64,000 bases of DNA from DASRDR01 sp963812945 [NCBI: uncultured Candidatus Rokubacteria bacterium] (lineage in GTDB: Bacteria > Methylomirabilota > Methylomirabilia > Rokubacteriales): assembly GCA_963812945.1 (NCBI GenBank), contig CAWEXD010000008.1:496001-560000 (forward strand), read 5' to 3'. The notes under the pieces were generated by a model that saw only the letters and a program-made list of their open reading frames with translations, had not been told where the DNA came from and made no database searches. The translations under genes and the position numbers were made by a program. Shown here piece by piece: positions 44,398-53,516 of this stretch (positions are counted from its first letter, which is position 1; the number at the start of each line of letters is the position of its first letter).

Positions 44398-46026
44398 TCA
44401 GTAGTCCAGGACGCCCAGACGATAGAGTTTCTGGTACAGCATGTGCCGCAAGAGGTAGCCTCGGACTCGACGTCGGACCTCCGCTTGCGCGACCCGCCGA
44501 CCGTGCTGTCGCTCCCGCAGTAGCGCCATCTCGCGTGCGCCGAGGTCGGCGATGCGCGCCGACGTCTTCTGATCGTCATGGACCCGAAACGCACCCAGAA
44601 ATCGCGGGAGCCGGACGAATCGCGCCCCGTTGGCTCGAAATCGGAGAAGCAGCTCCCAGTCCATCGCGAAATGGAGGGAGTCGTCGAGTCGTCCTCCAGT
44701 CCGCTCCCAGATCCGACGGCGCCAGAACAGAGTCTCCTGGGGCACGTAGTCGGCCCACGACAGGACCGAAGAGCAGTGCCGCGGTAGCACCCATCGACCG
44801 ACCTCGGCATCGTGTTCGTCGATCAGCACGCGATGGCCATAGACGATATCGACGTCGGGGTGAGCGGCGAAGTAGCCCCCGACGTAGCGCAGCGTGCCCG
44901 GCAACAGCATGTCGTCACCATTGAGGTATGCCATGATCTCGCCCGTCGTCCGGGCGAACCCTCTGTTGAGCGCATTCGCCTGGCCGCTGTCTCGCTCGAT
45001 GTGGACCGCCGCCAGGCGATCGCGATACAGATCCAGGATGTCCGCGGTGCCGTCCGTGGAGCCGCCGTCCTGAATGACATGCTCCAGCGGCTCGTACTGC
45101 TGATCGAGGACGCTACGGAGTGTGCGTTCGAGAAACGGGCCCGCGTTGAGCGTGGCGGTGACGATCGAGACCCGCGGACCCCCGGCCACGGGCGCCTGGG
45201 TGCGATACGGGCCCTGGATGTCCAGCGGCCGCGGGGGATAGTGCCTCAGATGGCCGAGACGCGGGCTGAGCCAGCGGCCCAAACGCGTCGGGAGCAGGTC
45301 GGCTTGCCGGCGTAGGTGCCGCGCCGTGTCCAGGAGCTGGTTCTGCGCCTCCTGGACGGCTTCGCGGAGCAGCCCTTCCATTTGCGGATACACGCGGTCG
45401 TGCACGAAGATCGCGTTCGCTGATTCGCCTTCTCGCATGGCGAGGCTGTCGAGCTGGAGGACGCGAAACCCTTCGTGATATCTCTCCACGAGCGAGTGTG
45501 CATAACCCAGCTCGGCCATGGCGTCTCCGACCCCTTGCAGCGAACGGGGCGGCGCGCCATGAGGTCGTTTCGGCCCCCCGTACGCGACCGTCACCACCGC
45601 CGGGGAGAGATGGCCCATGCCCTGCACGATCTCCAGCTCGCAACCCTCGGCATCGATCTTCAGGAGTCCGATGTCGCGAGGGAAGGTGCCATCCTCGACG
45701 AGCGAGGCCAGGCAGCGGCAGGTCACGCACACCTGCGTGTTCTGGGACAGCTCCCTCGTCTTGTCGCGCTGACCGAGGGCAGCCTCCAACACCTGGACCC
45801 GCGCGTCTCCCGCGAAGCGCTTCCGCAAGTGTGCGGCATTCGACGGATCGGGCTCGACGGCGTAGACGCGTGCGTGGGGCACTTCAAGGCACGCCGCGAC
45901 GAACGCGCCGCGCCGCGCCCCGACATCGATCACGGCGCGGTTGGCGAGTCGGCGGCGGAGCTCCAGGAGCAGCACGAGGCCAGGCGTCCGTCCAGCCGAA
46001 CGCCTCAACCAGGGCGGGCGCGTCAT
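44398..46026 (-). CDS. FkbM methyltransferase - GT2 glycosyltransferase fusion
   Basis: 542 aa. Residues about 25-200 form an FkbM-type SAM methyltransferase (AVIDVGARRGAFVAACLE, VEPDPSNAAHLRK, IGLLKIDAEGCELEIVQG). A helical linker leads to a GT2 domain from about 265 (RVSIVTATLNAGPFLERTLR, VIQDGGSTDGT, YLNGDDMLLPGT). One polypeptide thus may both transfer a sugar and O-methylate it, a useful way to cap or modify a glycan. It is convergent with the preceding plus-strand GT2 gene, with a 115-base gap that holds only weak hairpins. Confidence 0.88.
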   Translation of the reverse strand: MTRPPWLRRSAGRTPGLVLLLELRRRLANRAVIDVGARRGAFVAACLEVPHARVYAVEPDPSNAAHLRKRFAGDARVQVLEAALGQRDKTRELSQNTQVCVTCRCLASLVEDGTFPRDIGLLKIDAEGCELEIVQGMGHLSPAVVTVAYGGPKRPHGAPPRSLQGVGDAMAELGYAHSLVERYHEGFRVLQLDSLAMREGESANAIFVHDRVYPQMEGLLREAVQEAQNQLLDTARHLRRQADLLPTRLGRWLSPRLGHLRHYPPRPLDIQGPYRTQAPVAGGPRVSIVTATLNAGPFLERTLRSVLDQQYEPLEHVIQDGGSTDGTADILDLYRDRLAAVHIERDSGQANALNRGFARTTGEIMAYLNGDDMLLPGTLRYVGGYFAAHPDVDIVYGHRVLIDEHDAEVGRWVLPRHCSSVLSWADYVPQETLFWRRRIWERTGGRLDDSLHFAMDWELLLRFRANGARFVRLPRFLGAFRVHDDQKTSARIADLGAREMALLRERQHGRRVAQAEVRRRVRGYLLRHMLYQKLYRLGVLDY

Positions 46027-46077
46027 CGGTGCTCGGCTCGGATCATCGGCGTGCTCTTCAGTCCAGTCCCGGCGCGC

Positions 46078-47838
46078 TCATTGTGATGCGGCCCCCGGAG
46101 CGGCGACCTTGAAGCCCTGAGCCAGGGTCGGCCCGCGGAGCTCGAGCGGCGGCGTTCGGTACGACGTACAAGGGAATGCCTGATACCCGCACTGGTCGGA
46201 CACGCGGGGCGCGTAGGTGGACACCTTGCCGCGCTCGATCCGGACCACCTCCATCGGCCAGTAGTCCCGGGGAACGACGAGGTGGGGGCGCACGGCGCGG
46301 AGATTTCGGCCGTCCGCTCCGTAGAGCAAGGCGGCCTGAGCGAGGAACCACAGGCCAAAGCCAACCATGATGGCTCCGGCCGGTAACCGCCGTAACCATG
46401 ATTCGAGCAGTCGCGCCGGGAGCCAGAGCGCAAGGAATATCAGGAACCCCCAGCCGAGGCGCGGATCCGGTGCTGTGGCGAACCACCATGCGAGACCGAC
46501 ACCGAAAACCATGCCGACCAGGATCTCTTGCCTCCGACGTGACGCGTCCAGCAACCCTCGGGGTCGTCGCAGGGCAATGGCACCCAGCATCAAGGGGGTG
46601 AAAGCCAGGATGGCCTCGACAGCGCGCTTGTCCGGCCAACGCAGGCGCCCGTACCAGCCGGGGACCCATTGCCACAGGGGCGTGGCCAGGACGACGTCGG
46701 GCGGCGGTCCGGGGATGCGTGCCCACGCCAGAACCAGTCCAAGATCGAAGCGGGCGGTAGCTGCGGGGATCGCCCAGTCGACGAGTGGTCGATCGAGTGG
46801 CGGCACGGGATGAAGGGGGTACACAGGATATCCGGTTCCGATGAAGGTGCGGACACTCACCGCCAACACCGGTATCGCCGCCACCACGAGTAGCGCGACG
46901 GCCGTTCGGCGGCGGCCGTCGGCCACCTGTCGCCAGGCAAGCACGCCGACCAGCAACAGGATGGGCGCGACGCTCACCTTGGTTGCCGCTCCGAACGACG
47001 CGAGGGCCAGGATGCAGACGCCCCGCGCATCCAACATGCCGAGCCGACCCGCTTCGGCCTGCTCGAGGGCGAGTAGACCGACCGTCCACGTCAGGATCGT
47101 TGCCACCACATCAGGCGTGGGGGAAGAGAGCCAGTTGGCGAACAGAACGAATAGTGCGGGAACGAGGGCAAGCCCGACGAAGCTGCTCGCCCTCGCCTGT
47201 CCCGATCTGATCCGCTCGAGGCCGCCGAGAGCGTAGAGGACGAAGAGGAAGACGACGAGCCCCGTCAGCGCGTGCAGGGAGCCCAGTCCCAGGACGCGCA
47301 GGCTGAAGAGCGCCACGAGGGGAAACCAGGCCGTCGGAAATGCCAGCCGCATGTGAAGGTTTCCGAGCCCGGCCACCGTACCGTACTCCTCGAGCCACCG
47401 AATGGCCTGCGCGTGGTAGAGGCCCGTGTCGTAAACATACAGAAGACCGGCGGTCCGCTCGAGTGCGATCGCGAAGACCGCGATACCGAGCGCGAACCAT
47501 CCCAGCCTCACGCGGCGTAGGGCTGACCGGACCTCGGTGGCGAGGAGGCTCAGGCGTCGGCGGTCCGTGGCTGCATACGCCGCGGCGCCGGCGAGGATGA
47601 CCAGGTGCGCAGGGAGCGCGAGCGGTCCGATCAACGACAGGGCGACGGAGAGCGTCGCGAGCGCCCAGAGCCCGACGAGCGGAAGGAGTGCCAGCGAGAC
47701 CGAGGTACCCGGATCCAGGGCGAGCCACCGCTGCAGGGCAAGGAGCGTCAGCTGGCCGTAGAGCACCGATACGAGTCCTGCGTAGACCCAGACAATCGCC
47801 GCAACGACCATTAGAGCACCTGCATTCCTCTGGGCCAT
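46078..47838 (-). CDS. Polytopic membrane protein (LIC_10190-like), probably glycan-related
   Basis: About 586 aa with ten or more membrane helices from residue 8 to about 490, then a C-terminal soluble tail (PHLVVPRDYWPMEVVRIERG) with two Cys. The overall pattern resembles multi-spanning proteins of polysaccharide clusters such as LIC_10190-family proteins or GT-C-like transferases, but no catalytic motif is certain. It could be a glycosyltransferase, polymerase or lipid-carrier handling protein. ATG 47838 begins the first helix region; an upstream open frame is not protein-like. Confidence 0.72.
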   Translation of the reverse strand: MAQRNAGALMVVAAIVWVYAGLVSVLYGQLTLLALQRWLALDPGTSVSLALLPLVGLWALATLSVALSLIGPLALPAHLVILAGAAAYAATDRRRLSLLATEVRSALRRVRLGWFALGIAVFAIALERTAGLLYVYDTGLYHAQAIRWLEEYGTVAGLGNLHMRLAFPTAWFPLVALFSLRVLGLGSLHALTGLVVFLFVLYALGGLERIRSGQARASSFVGLALVPALFVLFANWLSSPTPDVVATILTWTVGLLALEQAEAGRLGMLDARGVCILALASFGAATKVSVAPILLLVGVLAWRQVADGRRRTAVALLVVAAIPVLAVSVRTFIGTGYPVYPLHPVPPLDRPLVDWAIPAATARFDLGLVLAWARIPGPPPDVVLATPLWQWVPGWYGRLRWPDKRAVEAILAFTPLMLGAIALRRPRGLLDASRRRQEILVGMVFGVGLAWWFATAPDPRLGWGFLIFLALWLPARLLESWLRRLPAGAIMVGFGLWFLAQAALLYGADGRNLRAVRPHLVVPRDYWPMEVVRIERGKVSTYAPRVSDQCGYQAFPCTSYRTPPLELRGPTLAQGFKVAAPGAASQ

Positions 47839-48008
47839 GCTAGCCCAGTGGTCAACGCCCTCGCGAGCAGATTCCTCCAGTGTTCCGCCGCTATCGGCGG
47901 CTCGGACCGTCGGACGCCCTTGTCCCCCGGACGACGCCGCGCTATGGTTCGGAAGCGGCGCCCGAGGGCGAGCAGGGTGACGAGACGCGGGTAAGGAGGA
48001 CGAGAAGC

Positions 48009-49625
48009 GTGCCGGGCGCTTCCTGCGTTCCCGACTTCTCGGTCGTCTACCGTCTGATCGACACGCACGGGACCGTCTCCGACACGCTCGGCTGCCTCGA
48101 CAGCTGGATACGCCGACAGACGCACGATCGCTCACGGTACGAGGTCATCGTCGTGAGCGACGGCGCGAACCCGGCGCTGGACGAGGGCGCGAGGCGTCTG
48201 CTGGCGCCGCCGGACGTACTGACGGTCCACCCGGTGCCCCAGCCCTTCGAGCTCTACACCCTCGGCGCTCGCCTCGCCCGCGGCAAGTTCCTCTTCGTCG
48301 TCGAGTCGCACTCGCGAGGCCACCCGGACTGCCTGCGCGAGATGCTGGCCTACCTGGAGGCTGGTGGCTACGACGCGGCGAGCTGCCGGATCGTCGGCGC
48401 CGACTACGAGGGGCACTGGCTGTCGCGGTTGAGCCGCCGCAAGAACGAGGAGCTCCTGGCGGCCGATGACGCCTGGCGGCGGGTGCAGATCGGCGGCTCC
48501 GCGATCCGCCGCGCCACGTACGAGGCTGTCGGTGGTTTCGAGCACGAGTTCAACAAGTTCGCCCCCGCTGCCCTCTCGGCGAAGCTCAGGGAGGGGGGGC
48601 GAGCGATGGGCCACGCCAGCCAGAGCATCGTGTACCACGTCGATTCGCCCGAGCTGGGTGAGGTCGTCGCACCGATGCGCGACTACCTCCTGGGCGAAAT
48701 GGCGTATCGATCACGCTATCCGGCCGAGTACTGCGAGCGGTACTTCGGTCGCTGTGCCCGGTGGGCGCTGCGAGGTGACCATCGTCCCGATCTCAGCCGC
48801 CGCATCTTTGGAGCGGCGCTGCGCGCCCTACCAGCTCACCTTGGTCGCGCCTCGACGCTCGGGACCCTCGTCGGCTGTCTCGGCCGGCTGGCGCCAGTCG
48901 CCGCGCTTGGCTGGCGCTGGCATCGCCAGCGGACATGGTGGTTGGCGCGGATGGCCGTCGCGCGAGCCTGGTGGTGGCGTCGCGACGACGGACGCAGCTA
49001 TGCCGCCTTCGGGCAGGCGCGACGTCACTTCGATGCCCACTTCCGGGCCACGGCCCTCGAGACGTACTTCGCGGCACGGCCGGCACCGAGCGCGGTCGAT
49101 GAGCGCCTCGCGCTGGCCGAGGTCGATCCCGGCCGCCTCGGCGGCTTCTACCCGGCCGAGCAGCGGCCGGAAGGCTCCTTTCGATGGACGAAGGCGGCCG
49201 CGGCCGTCGAGGTCGCGCTGGCGCCGGGAGACTACCTCGTCCGGGTGAGGGTCCTGAGCTTCCGCCCGTCGAACGAACCTCCGCGCACCAGGGTGTACTT
49301 CGATGGGCACCGGTTGCGAAGGGTCTCGACTGGGAGCGACACTGACGGGGTGTACGCCCTCAAGGGCTCGATGTTTCGGGGGCGGCGTGAGGGGCGGCAC
49401 ACGATCGTGCTCGTGTGCGCTCCCTTCTGGCCCTCCCGCTTGGGCCAGGCCGACGTGCGGGAGTTGGGGCTCCCTCTCAGCTCGCTGACCTTCGACGCGA
49501 GCACGCCGGCGGGTCCGGGCCGCCGATTTGCTTCTGATGCGATCGCGCGACCTCAATCGTTCCGGGTGCCCGGCAAGGATGCCAAGTTCGTGACCGACGT
49601 GCGGCCATCCGGGCGGCTGTATTAG
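48009..49625 (+). CDS. GT2-like glycosyltransferase with atypical metal motif and C-terminal beta domain
   Basis: 538 aa. The N-terminal GT-A fold (VVYRLIDTHGTVSDTLGCL, YEVIVVSDGANP) is recognisable, but where a DXD motif is expected it reads FVVESHSRGHPDCL, so metal binding may differ. A helical stretch (about residues 280-360) follows, then a beta-rich C-terminal domain (about 400-530) with DYLVRVRVLSFRPSNEPPRT, resembling the C-terminal part of the next gene. AAGGAGG with nine-base spacing supports GTG 48009. Its stop overlaps the next start by one base. Confidence 0.75.
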   Translation: MPGASCVPDFSVVYRLIDTHGTVSDTLGCLDSWIRRQTHDRSRYEVIVVSDGANPALDEGARRLLAPPDVLTVHPVPQPFELYTLGARLARGKFLFVVESHSRGHPDCLREMLAYLEAGGYDAASCRIVGADYEGHWLSRLSRRKNEELLAADDAWRRVQIGGSAIRRATYEAVGGFEHEFNKFAPAALSAKLREGGRAMGHASQSIVYHVDSPELGEVVAPMRDYLLGEMAYRSRYPAEYCERYFGRCARWALRGDHRPDLSRRIFGAALRALPAHLGRASTLGTLVGCLGRLAPVAALGWRWHRQRTWWLARMAVARAWWWRRDDGRSYAAFGQARRHFDAHFRATALETYFAARPAPSAVDERLALAEVDPGRLGGFYPAEQRPEGSFRWTKAAAAVEVALAPGDYLVRVRVLSFRPSNEPPRTRVYFDGHRLRRVSTGSDTDGVYALKGSMFRGRREGRHTIVLVCAPFWPSRLGQADVRELGLPLSSLTFDASTPAGPGRRFASDAIARPQSFRVPGKDAKFVTDVRPSGRLY

Positions 49626-51067
49626 TGCGCCCCGGGGGACCTTTGGCGCCACCGCAGGTCTTCCACGTCGTGACCCCGACCCTCAACATGGCCCGCTACG
49701 TCGACGAGACGATCGAATCCGTCGTCGGGCAGACGGGCAACTTCGCGGTTCGATACCACATCCAGGACGGCGGCTCGTCCGATGGCACGCTCGAGATCGC
49801 GCGGGCTTGGCAACGGCGCGTCGAGACGGGGGCGTTTCCGCTGGCATGCCACGACGTGCACGTGACGGTAGACTCGGGTCCCGATCGCGGGATGTACGAT
49901 GCGCTCGCGGCCGCCTTTCGACGTCTGGCGCCCGCGCCGGGCGACTTGATGACCTGGATCAACGCCGACGACCGTCTGGAGCCGGGGGCCATGAGTGCGG
50001 TGGCCGCCGCCGTCCACGATCTTCCGCAGCTCGAGCTCTTCGGCGGGCGCACTGCGCTGATCGATGCCCTCGGGCGGAGCGGTGAGACCGTCCCGCTGAT
50101 CGCCTATTCCCGGGCGTGCATCGCCGCCGGCCTGCATGATGGCCGCCGGCTTCCGTTCGTCCAGCAGTCGGGAACGTTCTGGCGGGCGCGCTTGTGGAAG
50201 AGAACCGGCGGGATCGACTCCAGATTCAAGCGGGCCGGTGATTTCGATCTCTGGCGACGCTTCGCGGCCAAGGCCGAATACGTGACGCTCGACGTCGTGA
50301 CCGGACGCCACCGCGTGCGGGCGGATCAGCTGTCGGCGGACCTCGACGCCTACTATCGAGAGGTCGACGCGAGTATCGGCCGCTGGATAGCGCGCACCGG
50401 CCGGACGTTCCGCGACTACTACGACCGGCACCGGGAGAATCGGCCATTCGACTCCAGTCGGTTCTCGGCCCGCGTCGGGAGGCGGGATGCTGCGACCGGA
50501 CGGTGGACGCTCGTCGACTGGCCCCCGCTGCCCCCCTGGCGCAACATGCTGCATCCGATAGACGGCGACTGGGCCATCGTCCGCGGATTCGACCCGCCAG
50601 AAGGGCCGTTCCCCGATCTGGGTCTCAACACCCAGTTCCGGTGGATCGTCGGTCGGCCGGCGACCCTGCGCCTCTTCAGCGCCCGCGGCGGCCTGCGCAC
50701 GGTGTCGCTGGCCGTGAGCAGCATGGGACGCCCGCAGACGCTGGAGATCAGCATTGGCGACGCTCCGCCCTACCGACGCGAGCTGCGCGGCACGATCCCA
50801 GGGATCGAGATGCTCTCCCTCACGCACGAGTTCACGCCGGGGCCCTGCCAGATCGAGATCAGCGTCGAGGGGTGGATGGACACGCCCGAGGGGCGCCGAC
50901 TCGGCGTCATTTTCGACTCGATCGGCTTCGAGCCCGATCCCCCGTTGCGCCGGTGGTGGGCTCGGATTCTGGCGACTGGAAAGCGGCAACGGGCCGTGAC
51001 GGACGCGCGGCGCCCGGACCGGCCCCGCCCCGCGAGCCCGGCGCCACCCCGGAGGGGACTCACGTGA
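49625..51067 (+). CDS. GT2-family glycosyltransferase with C-terminal beta domain
   Basis: 480 aa. The GT-A domain is complete: VVTPTLNMARYVDETIESVV, HIQDGGSSDGTLE, DXD-like TWINADDRLEPG. After about residue 260 a linker and a beta-rich domain (TLEISIGDAPPYRRELRG, CQIEISVEGWMDTPEGRR, VIFDSIGFEP) follow, possibly glycan-binding. GTG 49625 shares one base with the previous stop; the next gene's GTG overlaps its stop (GTGA), so all are translated in series. Confidence 0.85.
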   Translation: MRPGGPLAPPQVFHVVTPTLNMARYVDETIESVVGQTGNFAVRYHIQDGGSSDGTLEIARAWQRRVETGAFPLACHDVHVTVDSGPDRGMYDALAAAFRRLAPAPGDLMTWINADDRLEPGAMSAVAAAVHDLPQLELFGGRTALIDALGRSGETVPLIAYSRACIAAGLHDGRRLPFVQQSGTFWRARLWKRTGGIDSRFKRAGDFDLWRRFAAKAEYVTLDVVTGRHRVRADQLSADLDAYYREVDASIGRWIARTGRTFRDYYDRHRENRPFDSSRFSARVGRRDAATGRWTLVDWPPLPPWRNMLHPIDGDWAIVRGFDPPEGPFPDLGLNTQFRWIVGRPATLRLFSARGGLRTVSLAVSSMGRPQTLEISIGDAPPYRRELRGTIPGIEMLSLTHEFTPGPCQIEISVEGWMDTPEGRRLGVIFDSIGFEPDPPLRRWWARILATGKRQRAVTDARRPDRPRPASPAPPRRGLT

Positions 51068-51468
51068 TCGACATGACGCTGGAGATCGCCGAGAAGGCCG
51101 TGCGCGCGGCCCAGGCTCGCGCGCGCGAGCTGGGGACGCCGATCACGGTTACCGTGGTGGACGAGTCGGGGCGGCTCGTGCTCTGCGCCCGCGGCAACGG
51201 CACTGGCTTCTTCACGACGGAGACCTCGCGCGGCAAGGCGGTGGCGGCGGCCAACTTTCGGCGCCCGACCAAGGAGATGGTCGAGCTCGCCAAGGAGCAT
51301 CCTGCTTTCTGGAGCGCGCTGCCCGGGATCGTCCCGGGCGAGGTCCTGGCCAGCACGGGCGGGGTGCCGATCACCGTGGGCGGGCGGGTGATCGGCGCGA
51401 TCGGCTGCGGCGGGGGCACGGGCGAGCAGGACCACCAGTGCGCCGTGGCGGGGGCGGCGGCGGTCTGA
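51064..51468 (+). CDS. GlcG/HbpS-family protein
   Basis: 134 aa. The HbpS/GlcG fold is clear: ITVTVVDESGRLVLCARGNG, SRGKAVAAANFRRPTKEM, GVPITVGGRVIGAIGCGGGTGEQDHQCA. Family members bind haem or small ligands, or sit in glycolate/glycol operons. Here it is coupled to a glycosyltransferase only by a GTGA overlap, perhaps by chance, and it converges on the ring-cleavage operon. GGAGGGG lies just before the GTG. Confidence 0.85.
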   Translation: MIDMTLEIAEKAVRAAQARARELGTPITVTVVDESGRLVLCARGNGTGFFTTETSRGKAVAAANFRRPTKEMVELAKEHPAFWSALPGIVPGEVLASTGGVPITVGGRVIGAIGCGGGTGEQDHQCAVAGAAAV

Positions 51469-51476
51469 CTCTCCGG

Positions 51477-51493
51477 CCCGGCTGCCGGCCGGG
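51477..51493. terminator. Hairpin between convergent genes
   Basis: CCCGGC (51477-51482), loop TGCCG, GCCGGG (51488-51493), between the GlcG-like and LigB-like genes. Confidence 0.4.
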
Positions 51494-51503
51494 TCGAAGG
51501 CCG

Positions 51504-52346
51504 TCAGGCGAGCTTGGGCCAGGCGACCATGCCGGTGCCCGTCCGCCAGGCGAGCGACGGCGTGTAGCCTAGCACCTCGGCCGGGCCGGCCGTGAAGGGG
51601 AGCGCCGCGATCCAGGCGAGGAGCTCTGCTGTCCCGCCCGATCCGGCGGCCTCCATGCGTTCCACCGTGCACTCGCGCACGATGCGGCGGTGATCGCCCT
51701 CGGCCAGGAGGTCGAGGAACCACCGGTCGAACGCCTCGTCCACCTGGAGGTAGCGCGGCCCGCCCGGCTCGTGGGAGAGGCCGCCGGTCGCGATCACGGC
51801 AACCCGGTCCCCGGCCGGCCATCGGGTCGTCACGATCTCGCGGAGCGCCTCGCCCAGGCGGTAGGCTCGCTCGGACGAGGGGATGGGTGGCACCGTGCAG
51901 TTGAGCGTGATCGGCACCAGGGGGATCTGCATCGCCGGCGTCAGGTAGTGGAGCGGCACGGAGATCCCGTCGTCGAGCTCGAGGCGCGTGAGGTAGGCGA
52001 ACATGATCCCGTGCCGCGCTCCCTCGCGGACGATCGCGCGCGCGAGCTCCGGGCGGCCCTTGACCCGGAACTTGGGCAGGGCGAGCCACTCGTCGAACCA
52101 GTCGGCGGGACCCACGTGCTCCTCGCCGACGCCGACGGTGTAATCCGGGATGTTGTTGATCGGCCAGTTGAGCAGGTGATCGTTCGCGAGCATGAGCAGG
52201 ACATCGGGCCGCGCCGCCTCGAGCCGGCGGCGGAGCTCGCCGTAACAATCCAGCACGAGCTTCCGGTCGGGCTCGGGCGCCTGGTCGAACCAGCCGGTGA
52301 GCCCCGGGGCGTGGGTCGCGGCCATCGCGGCGACGATGGTGGCCAC
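51504..52346 (-). CDS. Class III extradiol ring-cleavage dioxygenase (LigB-like)
   Basis: 280 aa. Iron ligands of the LigB family are seen: His12 (AAMAATHAPGL), His57 (LMLANDHLLN) and a candidate Glu near the C-terminus (GPAEVLGYTP). ATGGLSHEPGG carries the conserved catalytic-acid His region of protocatechuate 4,5-dioxygenase. It opens a catechol-type ring by extradiol cleavage. It is encoded nine bases after the LigA-like small subunit; together they form one enzyme. The exact substrate (protocatechuate, gallate or other) is undetermined. Confidence 0.9.
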   Translation of the reverse strand: MATIVAAMAATHAPGLTGWFDQAPEPDRKLVLDCYGELRRRLEAARPDVLLMLANDHLLNWPINNIPDYTVGVGEEHVGPADWFDEWLALPKFRVKGRPELARAIVREGARHGIMFAYLTRLELDDGISVPLHYLTPAMQIPLVPITLNCTVPPIPSSERAYRLGEALREIVTTRWPAGDRVAVIATGGLSHEPGGPRYLQVDEAFDRWFLDLLAEGDHRRIVRECTVERMEAAGSGGTAELLAWIAALPFTAGPAEVLGYTPSLAWRTGTGMVAWPKLA

Positions 52347-52355
52347 CCGGGCTCC

Positions 52356-52661
52356 TTACCGCACGTTCTCGGGGTATGCGCGCCGGAAGGCCTCGAGCGC
52401 CGGATGGGTGTTCGACGCTCCGGCTGCGCCGAAGGACAGCCGCAGGATCTGCGACACGTAGTACTGGTGGACGCCCATGTCGTTGAGGCGCCGGACATCG
52501 GCCGTCTTGACCGCGTCGATCTCGGGCGTCGAGAGACCGAAGTCGCGGGCGAGCGCGTCGAAGTCCTCGCGCCAGCGGCGCCGGAGCTCGGCGTTCCGGC
52601 GCACGTGGAAGATCATCTGGTTCAGCGGGAGCGTGCGGTCGACCTTCTCGACGTTGCCCAC
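52356..52661 (-). CDS. LigA-like small subunit of extradiol dioxygenase
   Basis: 101 aa, all-helical, starting MGNVEKVDRTLPLNQMIFHV and containing DFDALARDFGLSTPEIDAVK and LNDMGVHQYYVSQILRL, the pattern of LigA (protocatechuate 4,5-dioxygenase alpha). It forms the lid of the LigB active site. It lies between the intradiol gene and LigB with 16- and 9-base gaps. Confidence 0.85.
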   Translation of the reverse strand: MGNVEKVDRTLPLNQMIFHVRRNAELRRRWREDFDALARDFGLSTPEIDAVKTADVRRLNDMGVHQYYVSQILRLSFGAAGASNTHPALEAFRRAYPENVR

Positions 52662-52677
52662 CGGTTCCCCGACTCGG

Positions 52678-53307
52678 TCAGCCCGAGGTCTTGGGGGCCG
52701 CGACCGCCAGGACGAAGTCGAAGCTTGCCGTCTTCGGGCTCTCGCCGTCGCGCACGGCCATGACGAGCTCGGGCCGGAAGATGCCGTCCCGCTGGTTCCC
52801 GGGCTCGCCCGGGAAATAGAGCTGCGTGGTGAGGACGGGCTGGTTCGGCGCCTGGACGCGGACGTGGATGTGACGGGTCCGCCCGGAATAGGCTCCGGGG
52901 ACGATTGTCTCGAGCCGGTAGCGACCTTGCTCGTCCGCGAACTGGTGCCCCCGCAGGCGGAAGCCGGCGTTGTCGTACTCGCCCCGGTCGTCCGCCTGCC
53001 AGACGTCGACGAGCGCCCCGGGAATCGGCCGGCAGTCGGTGGACAGCACCGACCCCGCGACGACGATCCGCGCTCCCGCCATCCCCGGGTCGATCAGCGA
53101 CGCGCGGCGCGGGGACCGCGGCTTGAAGAACGGCCCCGCCGTCTGCTGCGGGGTCGCCTGCCCCTTCTCGACGCAGCTCGGCGTGGCGGGGAGCGTCCGG
53201 GGCTGCGCGTCCAGAGGGCGTCCCAGGAGGGCGGCCAGGGCGGGGAGAGCCAGCGTGGCCCCCAGGAAGTCTCGGCGTGGCGGCCAACGGGCGTCATCAC
53301 GCGTCAT
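52678..53307 (-). CDS. Exported intradiol ring-cleavage dioxygenase (protocatechuate 3,4-dioxygenase beta-like)
   Basis: 209 aa. A Tat-type signal (PPRRDFLGATLALPALAALL, residues 9-28) precedes the dioxygenase fold. The family N-terminus TPQQTAGPFFKP and VDVWQADDRGEYDN are present; iron ligands are two Tyr (GEYDN and PGAYSG) and two His (RHIHVRV). It cleaves between the hydroxyls of a catechol. Secretion by Tat and pairing with a cytoplasmic LigAB on the same operon is unusual. Lone members of this family may act on other phenols. Confidence 0.88.
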   Translation of the reverse strand: MTRDDARWPPRRDFLGATLALPALAALLGRPLDAQPRTLPATPSCVEKGQATPQQTAGPFFKPRSPRRASLIDPGMAGARIVVAGSVLSTDCRPIPGALVDVWQADDRGEYDNAGFRLRGHQFADEQGRYRLETIVPGAYSGRTRHIHVRVQAPNQPVLTTQLYFPGEPGNQRDGIFRPELVMAVRDGESPKTASFDFVLAVAAPKTSG

Positions 53308-53349
53308 GAGGGTCCTCCGTCATCCATGCGAACACCGACGATAAGCGGG

Positions 53350-53373
53350 CGACGGTCCTGTCGACGGTCCTGT
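53350..53373. repeat. Two tandem 12-base direct repeats in divergent promoter region
   Basis: CGACGGTCCTGT occurs twice head to tail, in the gap between the intradiol gene (minus) and the histidine phosphatase gene (plus), about 45 bases upstream of the intradiol ATG. It may be a regulator site, or chance. Confidence 0.35.
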
Positions 53374-53516
53374 CTAGAGATACGGTAGCGGATGGTTGGG
53401 GCGCCGGCAACCGCTGGTCATCATCAGCGACGATCAACGGCGGGCCATGGCCGGTCGAGAGGATTGGCCATGGGATAGGATGGCGTTGGGCCCCGAGCCT
53501 CCGAGAGGGGAGCGGA

